Source: Candidatus Vicinibacter proximus
GTDB lineage: Bacteria; Bacteroidota; Bacteroidia; Chitinophagales; Saprospiraceae
Length of the DNA stretch: 64,000 bases
Direction of reading: 5' to 3'
NCBI GenBank assembly: GCA_016713905.1
Contig: JADJOE010000003.1
Span: 1,364,001 to 1,428,000 of the forward strand
How positions within the stretch are numbered: position 1 is the first letter of the stretch; each line of letters begins with the position of its first letter. Position numbers and translations under genes: made by a program. The notes below the pieces were generated by a model that worked only from the letters and a program-made list of their open reading frames with translations, searched no databases and was not told the origin of the DNA. Shown here piece by piece: positions 18,236-27,106 of this stretch.

Positions 18236-19945
18236 TTAACGAATGAATGAAGCATGATAATTTTTCGAGTTGCCCCTTTCATCGGAAGCGGAAATCAATA
18301 GTTCATGTTTACCCTTACCTAACCAACTTTCGAATTCATGTCTAATGGAATGAGTTTTTTTATCGTATTCCATTAGGACCCATTGGCCATCAATGTATGC
18401 ATTGTATTTCAAATTATCGACTTTTGCTGGAGTCGATAGATTGTCATATAATTTAAAACTCATTGACCTGCTTTTGGTCATATCATTGCGAAACGATAAC
18501 GGGGTAATTGTTGGGGGTACAGTATCCACCATAATTGAGAAAAAAGTTAATTGGCGATAGCTGCTCACCATTTGATCCCCCTCCCATTTACTTTTACCAG
18601 TATTGATGATTTGATTTCCTCTTTTTGCAGCAATGTAGCATTTTGATTTTAGATGATCAGGGATGGTGCGTGTAGGATAAATTTTAACTTCAAAAGACTT
18701 GTGCACCGGCTCTGGCTTGGATAAAATCCCAATCCAGGGACTATAAGCAAGCTTTGATGAATTTGTCATACTGTCAAACTTGCATTCGAGATTATCATAA
18801 AATGCCCCTTCACAAAAGTTAATTCTTGCTGACCCAAAATTGAATGTGTAAGGCTGATCATATTTTATTAAATCTGGAAGAGTATTTGATTTAACAGGTA
18901 AACTATAATTAGATTTTTGGACCTTAAAACTAAATTCTGAAGAGTTTCCTTTGGCGTCTAAAACTTCCAATTTAACATCATGGGTAATACTGTCGGTCAT
19001 ATAAAAAAGTCCATCATTTTGAATGGTCTTATAAAGCCCAAGTTTGTTTCCTGCAATTTTAAAACACCTGTGAAAATTGCCAAGGGCTTTTGATTTGTTT
19101 TTATAATCAATATGCGCATTTACATATAATGCATCATCCAATGACCACCTGTCTGTTGCGAAGTGATAAAAAAGGCCTCCGTCCACAAATAATTTTATGG
19201 ATTTGATGCCTGTGGTGTTCCAGGAATTGTTGCTTTGATCGGAAGCATCTACACCTAATGCAAGAATATCCCCAGGAACCATGGCTTTAGAGGTAAGTCG
19301 GGATTTAGTATAAATTTTTTCTGAAATCAGATCTCCATCAATACCGAAACCATACACTTTAATCCGTCTGATTACTGGTGCAATAACATCATCCACTGGC
19401 AAACCATAGTCCACCGGATCCAGAACTTCATTGGTGCCGGTAGCTCTAAGTTCGAAATGTAAATGAGTGCCTCTACTGGCACCAGAATTTCCCATAAAAG
19501 CAACCGAGTCCCCTTGGTTTACCGCAAAATCATTAGGCGTAAAATTAAGTTCAACCTCAAATTGTTGCTGTTTGTATTGCTCCATTTTAATCCGAGCTTC
19601 AATATCCGGTCTGAATTTCAAAATATGGGCATACATGGTTGTAAATCCACCAGGATGCTGTATGTAAAGAGATTTTCCGTAATTCTCGGATTCGATTTTA
19701 ATTTTGCTGATAAAACCTTCACCGGTTGCTAATAATTCATCGGGGGAAGAACCATGACTAGATCTAATGTCCGTGCCGGCGTGAAAATGGTTGTTGCGTA
19801 TTTCACCAAAACTACCTGTCATTGAGATTTTTTGACGGACAGGGGACCCAATTCGAAAATTAATGTCTGGACATTCTATTGGAGTATCCACATCTATGCT
19901 GAACGCAAAACAAAAACAAATAAAAACCCAAATACCCTTTTTCAT
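18236..19945 (-). CDS. M23 (LytM-type) metallopeptidase-domain protein, exported
   Basis: A 569-residue protein with a signal peptide (GIWVFICFCFAFSID). The M23 domain occupies about residues 40-180. Its zinc ligands are HFHAGTDIR (HxxxD) and GTHLHFELR (HxH), all present, so it is probably an active peptidoglycan endopeptidase rather than a degenerate EnvC-like activator. The remaining 380 residues are beta-rich, with repeated immunoglobulin-like strands, and end in a typical ISASDERGNS turn. It probably works in the periplasm on cell-wall remodelling. It lies 10 bases downstream of meaB. Confidence 0.9.
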   Translation of the reverse strand: MKKGIWVFICFCFAFSIDVDTPIECPDINFRIGSPVRQKISMTGSFGEIRNNHFHAGTDIRSSHGSSPDELLATGEGFISKIKIESENYGKSLYIQHPGGFTTMYAHILKFRPDIEARIKMEQYKQQQFEVELNFTPNDFAVNQGDSVAFMGNSGASRGTHLHFELRATGTNEVLDPVDYGLPVDDVIAPVIRRIKVYGFGIDGDLISEKIYTKSRLTSKAMVPGDILALGVDASDQSNNSWNTTGIKSIKLFVDGGLFYHFATDRWSLDDALYVNAHIDYKNKSKALGNFHRCFKIAGNKLGLYKTIQNDGLFYMTDSITHDVKLEVLDAKGNSSEFSFKVQKSNYSLPVKSNTLPDLIKYDQPYTFNFGSARINFCEGAFYDNLECKFDSMTNSSKLAYSPWIGILSKPEPVHKSFEVKIYPTRTIPDHLKSKCYIAAKRGNQIINTGKSKWEGDQMVSSYRQLTFFSIMVDTVPPTITPLSFRNDMTKSRSMSFKLYDNLSTPAKVDNLKYNAYIDGQWVLMEYDKKTHSIRHEFESWLGKGKHELLISASDERGNSKNYHASFIR

Positions 19946-19955
19946 CCCCTACTGT

Positions 19956-20948
19956 CTAAAAATGCCGTGCAAAAATAAACCTTATTAGCTTTTGGATGGC
20001 ATTTTCAAGATCAAGTTTACTATTTTCTAAATTAAAAGTCAATTCATCAATAAAATGGATTGTTTTCTCATCCTGCATTAGATAATTCTGAAGCAATCTT
20101 GGCCACTCCAGGTTAAAAAATTGGGCAAGATGCTTTCCACGAAGTACCTCCATTTGATTATTAGCAACTAATATATTAAAACATTCTTCAATATGATTTT
20201 TTAATACTGCTATGCTATTTTGATTATGTACAGATACTTTCATTACTTTTTTTTGAACAAACCCGTTTTCCGAGTTATGAAAGCCCAGGCCGGTCTTCAC
20301 GTCTTTAAAAGTCAAAGAAGCCTTTGACGTAAATTCTCCATCATCTTTAGTTACCACAAAAATATCGGCCCACTCCATGATCCCTTTTTTTATAGCCTGT
20401 AAATCATCCCCTGAACCGGGTTGTATGAGTAACAAGGTGATGTCACATAAGGAAAAAACAGAAATTTCGGATTGACCAGTACCTACCGTTTCAATAAAAA
20501 TGCGGTTAAAGCCTGCTGCTTCGCACAAGAGCAAGGATTCATAAGTATGACTTGCCAACCCACCGAGAAAAATACCTGCAGAACTAGGTCTAACGTATGC
20601 TTCGGGATGTGCTGACAGAGCCACCATCCTTGACTTATCTCCCAAAATACTCCCTTTAGTCAACATGGAACTTGGATCAATACTTAGTACTGCAGGTTTA
20701 TTTCCGGATTCTATTTCAGCCATTCCTAAAGCTTCTATTAAGGTACTTTTACCGACACCAGGTGCTCCGGTAACCCCAATGCGTAGAGATTTATCTTTGG
20801 GTGTTGAAATGAATTTTAAAATCTCTCCCGCCATTTTTTTGTCCTCAGGGCGGGTTGATTCCATTAGGGTAATTGCCTTTACCAATGCTAACCTGTTACC
20901 CTTCATAATGGCCTCAGACCATGATTCTGCGTTTGCTTTAAAATTCAA
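19956..20948 (-). CDS. meaB: MeaB-type GTPase, methylmalonyl-CoA mutase chaperone
   Basis: A 330-residue G3E-family P-loop GTPase. Walker A is GAPGVGKSTLI near residue 63, followed by IDPSS, DKSRM, ETVGTGQSE and VVTKDDGE, all typical of MeaB/ArgK. MeaB guards the B12-dependent methylmalonyl-CoA mutase during cofactor loading. No mutase gene is in the window. The frame opens with TTG at 20948 just after an in-frame TAA, so the start is TTG or a later codon; the N-terminal WSEAIMKGNRLALVKAITL belongs to the family and supports the early start. It is divergent from iscS, with 235 bases between. Confidence 0.9.
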   Translation of the reverse strand: MNFKANAESWSEAIMKGNRLALVKAITLMESTRPEDKKMAGEILKFISTPKDKSLRIGVTGAPGVGKSTLIEALGMAEIESGNKPAVLSIDPSSMLTKGSILGDKSRMVALSAHPEAYVRPSSAGIFLGGLASHTYESLLLCEAAGFNRIFIETVGTGQSEISVFSLCDITLLLIQPGSGDDLQAIKKGIMEWADIFVVTKDDGEFTSKASLTFKDVKTGLGFHNSENGFVQKKVMKVSVHNQNSIAVLKNHIEECFNILVANNQMEVLRGKHLAQFFNLEWPRLLQNYLMQDEKTIHFIDELTFNLENSKLDLENAIQKLIRFIFARHF

Positions 20949-21001
20949 TATTATACAATTACTTAATTTATAAATTATTGATTATAATTACTTTATATGT
21001 T

Positions 21002-21024
21002 TTACTAAAAATATATTTTAGTAA
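21002..21024. promoter_or_regulatory. Perfect 9+9 bp inverted repeat, candidate operator at the iscS promoter
   Basis: TTACTAAAA (21002-21010) and its exact complement TTTTAGTAA (21016-21024) are separated by 5 bases. The right arm overlaps TAATTTCG (21022-21029), one base from the TAnnTTTG promoter -7 consensus. The site lies in the meaB/iscS divergent gap, 160 bases before the iscS ATG, and could bind a dimeric regulator. No regulator gene is adjacent. Confidence 0.5.
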
Positions 21025-21183
21025 TTTCGCATAAAAAGGAACTTAAAATTAAGTTTTATATGCCAATAAATTGTACGGATTCAATTTTGGTTAAAAATTC
21101 TTTTCCAAAAATGTTTTAGTTATCTAAAAAAATCCTGAACATTACATCGAAATTATTTGTTAGGCAATCCAAACATGCATATT

Positions 21184-22404
21184 ATGTCATTGAAGAAAGT
21201 ATATCTTGATAACAATGCTACCACACCGTGTGATCCAAGAGTTGTTGAGGCGATGCTGCCCTATTTCTTTGAGCATCATGGGAATGCGGCCAGTCGTAGT
21301 CATCCCTTTGGATGGGAAGCCGAAGATGCGGTAGATAAAGCCAGAAAGCAGGTTGCGGAGCTTATTGGCGCAGATGAGAAGGAAATTATTTTCACTTCAG
21401 GTGCAACAGAAGCCGATAATTTGGCTATCAAGGGCGTATTTGAGATGTACAGCAGAAAAGGGAATCACATCATTACTGCTAAAACGGAGCACAAAGCAGT
21501 GTTGGACACGTGTAAAGCCCTTGAGAAAAAAGGTGCAGAAATTACCTATTTGGATGTGCAGGAAGATGGATTAATTGATTTGTCAAAATTGGAGGCAGCC
21601 ATAAAGCCAACTACCATTTTGGTATCCATCATGTGGGCTAATAATGAAACCGGTGTTATTCAACCGATGAAAGAGATTGGAGACATTTGCGCAAAAAATG
21701 GGGTTTTGCTGATGTCAGATGCAACTCAGGCAGTGGGTAAAATCCCGGTTAATCCTAGAGAAAATGGAATACATCTCATGGCCTTTACTGCCCACAAAAT
21801 GTATGGCCCAAAAGGAGTTGGCGCACTTTATGTAAGCCGTAAAGAACCTCGTGTCAAAGTCACTGCCCAAATGGATGGCGGAGGACATGAAAGAGGCATG
21901 AGAAGTGGAACATTGAATGTTCCTGGTATTGTAGGTTTTGGTAAAGCTGCCGAAATAGCACATGCAGAAATGGCAAAAGACGCGGAACGATTAAGCAAGT
22001 TGAGAGACAGATTAGAATCAGAACTCAAAAATAGTCTGGAAGAAGTTTATATAAATGGAAATCCAGCCCATAGAATGCCTCATGTGACGAATATGTCATT
22101 TAAGCATGTTGAAGGAGAAGGACTGATGATGACATTCAACCAGAACATCGCACTTTCTTCAGGGTCAGCTTGCACTTCCGCTTCGCTTGAACCAAGTTAC
22201 GTTCTAGTAGCGCTGGGATTGGGAGATGATTTAGCACATTCATCTTTACGTTTCAGCCTTGGACGTTTTAACACTGATGAAGATATTGACTTTGCTGTTG
22301 AGGCTATCCGAAATGGGGTAAATCACATGAGGGATTTGTCACCAATATGGGAAATGTATAAAGAGGGAGTTGATTTAAGCTCCGTAGTTTGGTCAGCGCA
22401 TTAA
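21184..22404 (+). CDS. iscS: Cysteine desulfurase IscS
   Basis: A PLP enzyme of about 406 residues that takes sulfur from cysteine for iron-sulfur clusters and thio-modified tRNA. The ATG at 21184 starts the family's usual N terminus (KKVYLDNNATTP); an ATG at 21175 would add three residues. The PLP lysine is in TAHKMYGPKG and the catalytic cysteine sits in the flexible loop SSGSACTSASLEPS. C-terminal DLSPIWEM resembles the IscU-binding tail of IscS. iscU follows after 43 bases and iscA after that, so this is a three-gene isc operon. An inverted repeat at 21002 may control it. Confidence 0.95.
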   Translation: MSLKKVYLDNNATTPCDPRVVEAMLPYFFEHHGNAASRSHPFGWEAEDAVDKARKQVAELIGADEKEIIFTSGATEADNLAIKGVFEMYSRKGNHIITAKTEHKAVLDTCKALEKKGAEITYLDVQEDGLIDLSKLEAAIKPTTILVSIMWANNETGVIQPMKEIGDICAKNGVLLMSDATQAVGKIPVNPRENGIHLMAFTAHKMYGPKGVGALYVSRKEPRVKVTAQMDGGGHERGMRSGTLNVPGIVGFGKAAEIAHAEMAKDAERLSKLRDRLESELKNSLEEVYINGNPAHRMPHVTNMSFKHVEGEGLMMTFNQNIALSSGSACTSASLEPSYVLVALGLGDDLAHSSLRFSLGRFNTDEDIDFAVEAIRNGVNHMRDLSPIWEMYKEGVDLSSVVWSAH

Positions 22405-22447
22405 TTGTTTACTCAATAAATTTTCACAACCAATAATAATTCAATAT

Positions 22448-22837
22448 ATGGCTTATTCTGAAAAAGTTTTAGATCACTTTAAACATCCAAAAAATGTAGG
22501 CACATTGGATAAAAATGACCAAACTGTTGGTACGGGTTTGGTTGGTGCTCCTGAATGCGGGGATGTCATGAGATTACAAATAAAAGTAAATCCTGAAACA
22601 CAAACTATTGAAGATGCCAAATTCAAAACTTTTGGATGTGGATCTGCAATAGCATCTTCATCTCTTGCAACAGAATGGTTAAAAGGAAAAAACCTTGAAG
22701 AAGCTTTGAGAATTGACAATATGGATATTGTCGAAGAGCTTGCATTACCGCCTGTAAAAATCCATTGTTCGGTATTAGCTGAGGATGCAATTAAAAGTGC
22801 AATTAAGGATTATCAAAGTAAAAATGGATTAGTTTAA
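22448..22837 (+). CDS. iscU: Iron-sulfur cluster scaffold IscU
   Basis: A 129-residue scaffold on which IscS sulfur and iron are assembled. The three cluster-ligand cysteines are visible in APECGDVMRL, FGCGSAIASSS and IHCSVLAEDAI. The aspartate beside the first cysteine, needed for cluster release, is present. The chaperone-recognition segment LPPVKIHC fits LPPVK of IscU. Length is standard, with no NifU-type C-terminal extension. It lies between iscS and iscA in one operon. No hscA or hscB is seen here. Confidence 0.96.
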   Translation: MAYSEKVLDHFKHPKNVGTLDKNDQTVGTGLVGAPECGDVMRLQIKVNPETQTIEDAKFKTFGCGSAIASSSLATEWLKGKNLEEALRIDNMDIVEELALPPVKIHCSVLAEDAIKSAIKDYQSKNGLV

Positions 22838-22853
22838 TTTTAAACGAAACACC

Positions 22854-23180
22854 ATGATTTATGTCGCTGATTCTGCGCTGGAGAAAATAACAGAACTTAG
22901 AAAAACTGAAAATCTTGGTGCAGATCATTTCATAAGAGTATCCGTAACCAGTGGAGGCTGCAGTGGTCTTAGTTACAATATGGAATTTGACAATGAAATA
23001 CTTCATAACGATCAAATTTTTGAAGACAAGGGTGTGAAGGTGGTTACTGACTTAAAAAGTTTTCTTTATTTGTTTGACTCCACTCTTGAATTCTCAGGTG
23101 GATTGGACGGAAAAGGTTTCCACTTTACCAATCCTAATGCTGCGAGAACTTGTGGTTGTGGCGAAAGTTTTTCAGTTTAA
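22854..23180 (+). CDS. iscA: IscA/HesB-type iron-sulfur assembly protein
   Basis: A 108-residue A-type carrier that passes clusters from IscU to target proteins. The three conserved cysteines are in GGCSGLSY and the C-terminal CGCGESFSV. TNPNAARTCGCG is the classic family ending. The start is 16 bases after the iscU stop. Whether it is functionally IscA, ErpA or SufA cannot be told from sequence alone; the operon context favours IscA. Confidence 0.94.
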   Translation: MIYVADSALEKITELRKTENLGADHFIRVSVTSGGCSGLSYNMEFDNEILHNDQIFEDKGVKVVTDLKSFLYLFDSTLEFSGGLDGKGFHFTNPNAARTCGCGESFSV

Positions 23181-23355
23181 TTTCAAATCTGAACAAAATT
23201 ATTCTACCTACAATATGATATAAATAAATTGATTGCAAAAAATTCAGAGCACTCAATTAAACTGTTTGTATTTTAGAAAACTAGTTTGCATAATACCATC
23301 AGTGAATGCTTGGTAAAGTAAATTTGAACGCATCCAAATTAATAGTCAATCACTA

Positions 23356-24381
23356 TTAAAATAAGCTCCCCGGTTGTTGGGTGTAAGGAATTCTTAAATG
23401 AGTATATGCCTTTTGAGTAGCAACTCTTCCCCTCGGTGTTCTTTGTAAAAAGCCTTCCATAATTAAAAAAGGTTCGTGTACTTCTTCGATTGTTCCAGCT
23501 TCTTCCCCTACTGCAGTTGCGATAGTTGTTAATCCCACAGGGCCACCATTAAATTTTTCGATAATTGAACTTAGAATTCTATTGTCCATATCATCGAGTC
23601 CATGGGAATCCACGTTCAAAGCTTCTAGACCATAACGGGCAATCTCCAAGTTAAGCTCTCCATCGCCTTTTATTTGTGCAAAATCTCTGAGTCTTCGTAA
23701 TAAGGCATTTGCAATTCTTGGTGTACCACGACTTCTGCCTGAAATTTCATGCAATCCTTCTTCTGTAACCTGCATTCCTAAAATTCCGGCAGATCTTTTG
23801 AGAATACTTAGCAGTGTTTTATTGTCGTAATAATCCAGATGACAATTAATACTGAATCGGGATCGCAATGGCGCAGTGAGCAATCCAAGCCGTGTTGTTG
23901 CCCCTACCAAAGTAAAAGGCTGAAGGCTTAATTGGACAGATCGTGCACTGGGTCCGGAGTCAATCATAATGTCAATCTTATAATCTTCCATAGCAGAATA
24001 CAGATATTCTTCGACTACCGTATTTAGTCTATGAATTTCATCTATGAACAAGACATCCCCTTCTTGCAAATTAGTCAACAGTCCTGCCAGATCTCCAGGC
24101 TTTTCCAAAACCGGACCAGATGTCATTTTCAGTGAAGATTCCAGTTCATTGGCAATGATATAAGAAAGAGTAGTTTTTCCTAAACCAGGTGGCCCATGTA
24201 ACAGAACATGATCAAGTGCTTCCTTCCTTTGCTTTGCAGCTTGAATAAACACTTTAAGGTTTTCAACTACCTTTGGTTGTCCAGAAAATTCTCCTAAGCC
24301 CTTAGGCCGAAGGGCCTTTTCAATTTTCTTTTCTTCCGGTTGAAGTTGATTTGGGTCTGAATCGAGAACAGGATTTCGCAT
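23356..24381 (-). CDS. ruvB: Holliday junction branch migration helicase RuvB
   Basis: A 341-residue AAA+ motor that, with RuvA, drives Holliday-junction branch migration. Walker A is GPPGLGKTTLS, Walker B region VLFIDEIHRLN, sensor 1 GATTRLGLLTAPLRSRF, and the C-terminal winged helix ends GFLQRTPRGRVAT. The length is standard and the gene is intact. It sits on the opposite strand between the isc operon and icd, apparently as a single gene. ruvA and ruvC are not in the window. Confidence 0.97.
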   Translation of the reverse strand: MRNPVLDSDPNQLQPEEKKIEKALRPKGLGEFSGQPKVVENLKVFIQAAKQRKEALDHVLLHGPPGLGKTTLSYIIANELESSLKMTSGPVLEKPGDLAGLLTNLQEGDVLFIDEIHRLNTVVEEYLYSAMEDYKIDIMIDSGPSARSVQLSLQPFTLVGATTRLGLLTAPLRSRFSINCHLDYYDNKTLLSILKRSAGILGMQVTEEGLHEISGRSRGTPRIANALLRRLRDFAQIKGDGELNLEIARYGLEALNVDSHGLDDMDNRILSSIIEKFNGGPVGLTTIATAVGEEAGTIEEVHEPFLIMEGFLQRTPRGRVATQKAYTHLRIPYTQQPGSLF

Positions 24382-24518
24382 ATTATAAACAAAGGTAATA
24401 TATTACTAGGTAGACAACTTGAAGAAACTTCTATTGGTGTAAAGGAGGCATGATAGATCGGATTTTTTTTAAAGAAACTGCCTTCCGCGAACTATTCCAA
24501 TAATTAAGTATATATTAC

Positions 24519-24549
24519 ATAATAATAATATATATATATATATATATAT
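24519..24549. repeat. AT dinucleotide tract
   Basis: A run of ATA/TA repeats, including about ten TA dinucleotides in a row, in the ruvB-icd divergent gap just upstream of the icd promoter. Such tracts are prone to slippage and could vary in length between strains. Confidence 0.7.
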
Positions 24550-24582
24550 CTGTAAAACAATATAAAAACAAGAGTCTATTTA

Positions 24583-24614
24583 TTTGTTCAGGAATATCAT
24601 TATATGTATTTTTG
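24583..24614 (+). promoter_or_regulatory. Bacteroidota-type promoter for icd
   Basis: TTTG at 24583-24586, then 20 bases, then TATTTTTG at 24607-24614. Both elements match the Bacteroidota sigma-A consensus exactly with the usual spacing. The icd start codon is 43 bases further on. Confidence 0.75.
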
Positions 24615-24657
24615 CGGCGCATAAATCAATTATTTTAATATTAAAAATAACTCATAT

Positions 24658-25875
24658 ATGGATGGTCAAAAAATAACTTGTCAAAACAATATACTAAATG
24701 TTCCCAACAATCCTGTGATCCCATTTATTGAAGGAGACGGAACAGGTCCTGATATTTGGGCTGCATCGGTTCGCGTTTTTGATGCGGCAGTTCAAAAGGC
24801 ATATCAGGGTTCCAGAAAGGTTGAATGGAGGGAAGTTCTTGCCGGGGAGAAAGCTTTTAAAATGACCAATAGCTGGCTTCCTCAGGAAACCCTGGATGTC
24901 ATCAAAGAATATCTTGTGGCCATAAAAGGGCCACTTACTACGCCTGTTGGGGGTGGAATCCGATCCTTAAATGTTGCTTTAAGACAGCAATTGGATTTAT
25001 ATGCGTGTATTCGTCCGGTGCGTTGGTTTGAAGGTGTCCCCTCCCCTGTAAAAGAACCAGGCAAAGTCGATATGACTATATTCAGGGAGAATACAGAAGA
25101 CATTTATGCAGGAATTGAATTTCAATTTGGCACTGAGGATGCAATAAAATTTAAGGAATTACTTGCCGCAAATTTTCCAGATAAGTATAAAAAGGTCAGA
25201 TTTCCTGAAACTTCAGGGTTTGGCATAAAACCTGTTTCCAAAGAAGGCACAGAAAGATTGGTACGCGCAGCAATTAAACATACCATCGATCAAAATCAAA
25301 AAAGTTTAACCATTGTTCACAAAGGAAACATCATGAAGTTTACCGAGGGTAGCTTTATGGATTGGGCATATGAACTTATTGGAAGAGAGTTTGGTGGTGA
25401 ATTAATTGATGGAGGTCCTTGGATGAAACTTCCAAATGGAATTATTGTAAAAGATGTAATTGCAGATGCATTTCTGCAACAAATATTATTACGTCCTGAG
25501 GAATATGATGTAATCGCGACGCTCAATTTGAATGGTGATTATATTTCAGATGCTTTGGCTGCTCAAGTAGGAGGTATTGGCATTGCACCCGGAGCAAATA
25601 TTAATTACATCACCGGGCATTCTATTTTTGAGGCAACGCACGGGACTGCGCCTAAATATGCCGGATTAGATAAAGTAAATCCTAGTTCAGTAATATTGTC
25701 CGGTGTGATGATGTTTGAGCATTTGGCTTGGAACGAAGCTGCAAAGCTGATCGTAAAAGGATTAGAGAAGGCTATTGCCAACAAACGTGTCACTTATGAT
25801 TTTCATCGATTGATGGAAGGAGCAACACTTTTGAAATGCTCTGAGTTTGGAGATGAAATAATTGCGAACATGTAA
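24658..25875 (+). CDS. icd: NADP-type isocitrate dehydrogenase
   Basis: A 405-residue TCA-cycle enzyme making 2-oxoglutarate from isocitrate. It matches the E. coli Icd type: IPFIEGDGTGPDIW near the N terminus, the phosphate-loop region TTPVGGGIRSLNVALRQ with its serine, KGNIMKFTEG, and the cofactor site ITGHSIFEATHGTAPKYAG. NADP preference is inferred from similarity to the E. coli enzyme. The length is close to the family norm (about 416). A consensus promoter lies directly upstream. Ferredoxin and iscX genes follow on the same strand after 97 bases. Confidence 0.95.
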   Translation: MDGQKITCQNNILNVPNNPVIPFIEGDGTGPDIWAASVRVFDAAVQKAYQGSRKVEWREVLAGEKAFKMTNSWLPQETLDVIKEYLVAIKGPLTTPVGGGIRSLNVALRQQLDLYACIRPVRWFEGVPSPVKEPGKVDMTIFRENTEDIYAGIEFQFGTEDAIKFKELLAANFPDKYKKVRFPETSGFGIKPVSKEGTERLVRAAIKHTIDQNQKSLTIVHKGNIMKFTEGSFMDWAYELIGREFGGELIDGGPWMKLPNGIIVKDVIADAFLQQILLRPEEYDVIATLNLNGDYISDALAAQVGGIGIAPGANINYITGHSIFEATHGTAPKYAGLDKVNPSSVILSGVMMFEHLAWNEAAKLIVKGLEKAIANKRVTYDFHRLMEGATLLKCSEFGDEIIANM

Positions 25876-25972
25876 TTTTGTTTAAGAGTAATATTAGATA
25901 ATTACTTTTACGAAATACAAGAAGGAATGAACCTCGACAGTAAATAAGCGTTTATAAGCTGTCGCTAAGCTT

Positions 25973-26314
25973 ATGGCAAAAATAATTTTTAATTTTGAAG
26001 ACAAGAGCCTGGCCACCAAGGTTGTGGAGGTAAATGCTTTGGACCAGTCCATTCTGGAACTGACAGAAGATCATGATATCCATTTAAATCACAATTGTGG
26101 TGGTGTATGTGCTTGTTCTACCTGTCATATTTACGTTCAAAAAGGTGAACAATTCCTGGAAGAAATCTCTGATAAAGAAGAAGATTTTATTGACCGTGCG
26201 ATTAATCCAAGGTTGGAATCAAGGTTAGCATGTCAATGTATCATTTTAGATGAACAGGCCATTGTTGAAGTTGAAATCCCGGATCAGAAAAGGATCATTG
26301 GCCATGAACATTAA
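25973..26314 (+). CDS. fdx: 2Fe-2S ferredoxin, adrenodoxin/Isc type
   Basis: A 113-residue electron carrier. The four cluster cysteines are in NHNCGGVCACSTCHIYV (three) and LACQCI (the fourth), with the spacing of vertebrate-type ferredoxins such as E. coli Fdx. DEEDF-like acidic sequence follows the cluster loop (SDKEEDFIDRA), the usual partner-binding helix. Such ferredoxins supply electrons to IscU-based assembly. The gene is followed after 32 bases by iscX, as in classic isc operons, although ruvB and icd separate the pair from iscSUA here. Confidence 0.93.
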   Translation: MAKIIFNFEDKSLATKVVEVNALDQSILELTEDHDIHLNHNCGGVCACSTCHIYVQKGEQFLEEISDKEEDFIDRAINPRLESRLACQCIILDEQAIVEVEIPDQKRIIGHEH

Positions 26315-26346
26315 GAATTCAAATATTCAAGTTCAATAAATCAAGT

Positions 26347-26598
26347 ATGTCTTTTAAAGATATTGAAAATATGCCAATCTATTGGCCAGACCATGAGGAT
26401 ATAGCAATGGCTCTTTATGATCGTTTTGGCATAGAATACAATGAAAGTAAAATTTACAGAGTAAGATTTACAGAGTTGATTGAGTGGGTTCTTGAAATCC
26501 CAAATTTTGCAGGAAAAAGAGAAGATTGTTCTGAAGCACATTTAGAGCAAATTCAAGCGAAATGGGTATATGAATGGCGAGACAATCAAAAGCCCTAA
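26347..26598 (+). CDS. iscX: IscX-like iron-sulfur assembly regulator
   Basis: An 83-residue acidic protein matching IscX/YfhJ: IYWPDHEDIAMALYDRFG, then VRFTELIEWVLEIPNFAG and a C-terminal EAHLEQIQAKWVYEW. IscX binds IscS and iron and is thought to slow or tune cluster assembly. It is somewhat longer than the E. coli protein (66 residues), with a short N-terminal addition. Its position after ferredoxin supports the call. The kdsC gene begins 6 bases later, so the operon may run on into unrelated genes. Confidence 0.88.
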   Translation: MSFKDIENMPIYWPDHEDIAMALYDRFGIEYNESKIYRVRFTELIEWVLEIPNFAGKREDCSEAHLEQIQAKWVYEWRDNQKP

Positions 26599-26604
26599 AG
26601 GATT

Positions 26605-27099
26605 ATGGATTATCTAGCAACTTTAACAAACATCAAAGCCATCATACTTGATATTGATGGTGTGTTCACAGATAACAAAATCTTGGTAACAGAGGAAGGG
26701 CATTTTTTGCGCACAATGAATGTTAGAGATGGATATTCTTTAAAAAGAGCGATACAAGTCGGCCTTAAAATAGGTATTATTTCCGGCGGCAAATCAATTG
26801 GCACAAAAAAAAGAATGGAAGTTTTAGGTATAACCGATGTCCATTTAGGCATAGATGAAAAGCTTCCAGTAATGTTAAAACTCCTTGAGGATTGGAATAT
26901 CACAACTTCAGAATGCGCCTACATGGGTGATGATATTCCGGATATTGACTGCATGAGGATTGCAGGTTTAGGAGCATGTCCTAATGATTCCGTTGCAGAG
27001 GTTATTAACATTGCTCAATACATCTCGCCAATAAAAGGAGGAGAAGGATGCGTGAGGGATTTAGTAGAAAAAATCCTTGAGGCAAAACATTTATGGTAA
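26605..27099 (+). CDS. KdsC-type HAD phosphatase (KDO 8-phosphate phosphatase)
   Basis: A 164-residue HAD-superfamily enzyme with no cap domain. The motifs are LDIDGVFTDN (nucleophile and acid/base aspartates), ISGGKS, and YMGDDIPDIDCM. The family removes phosphate from 3-deoxy-D-manno-octulosonate 8-phosphate during lipopolysaccharide core synthesis. The same fold also occurs in CMP-sialic-acid and NeuA-linked phosphatases, but standalone proteins of this length in Bacteroidota are normally KdsC. It sits between iscX (6 bases before) and a UbiA-family gene (7 bases after). Confidence 0.88.
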   Translation: MDYLATLTNIKAIILDIDGVFTDNKILVTEEGHFLRTMNVRDGYSLKRAIQVGLKIGIISGGKSIGTKKRMEVLGITDVHLGIDEKLPVMLKLLEDWNITTSECAYMGDDIPDIDCMRIAGLGACPNDSVAEVINIAQYISPIKGGEGCVRDLVEKILEAKHLW

Positions 27100-27106
27100 A
27101 TAATAA

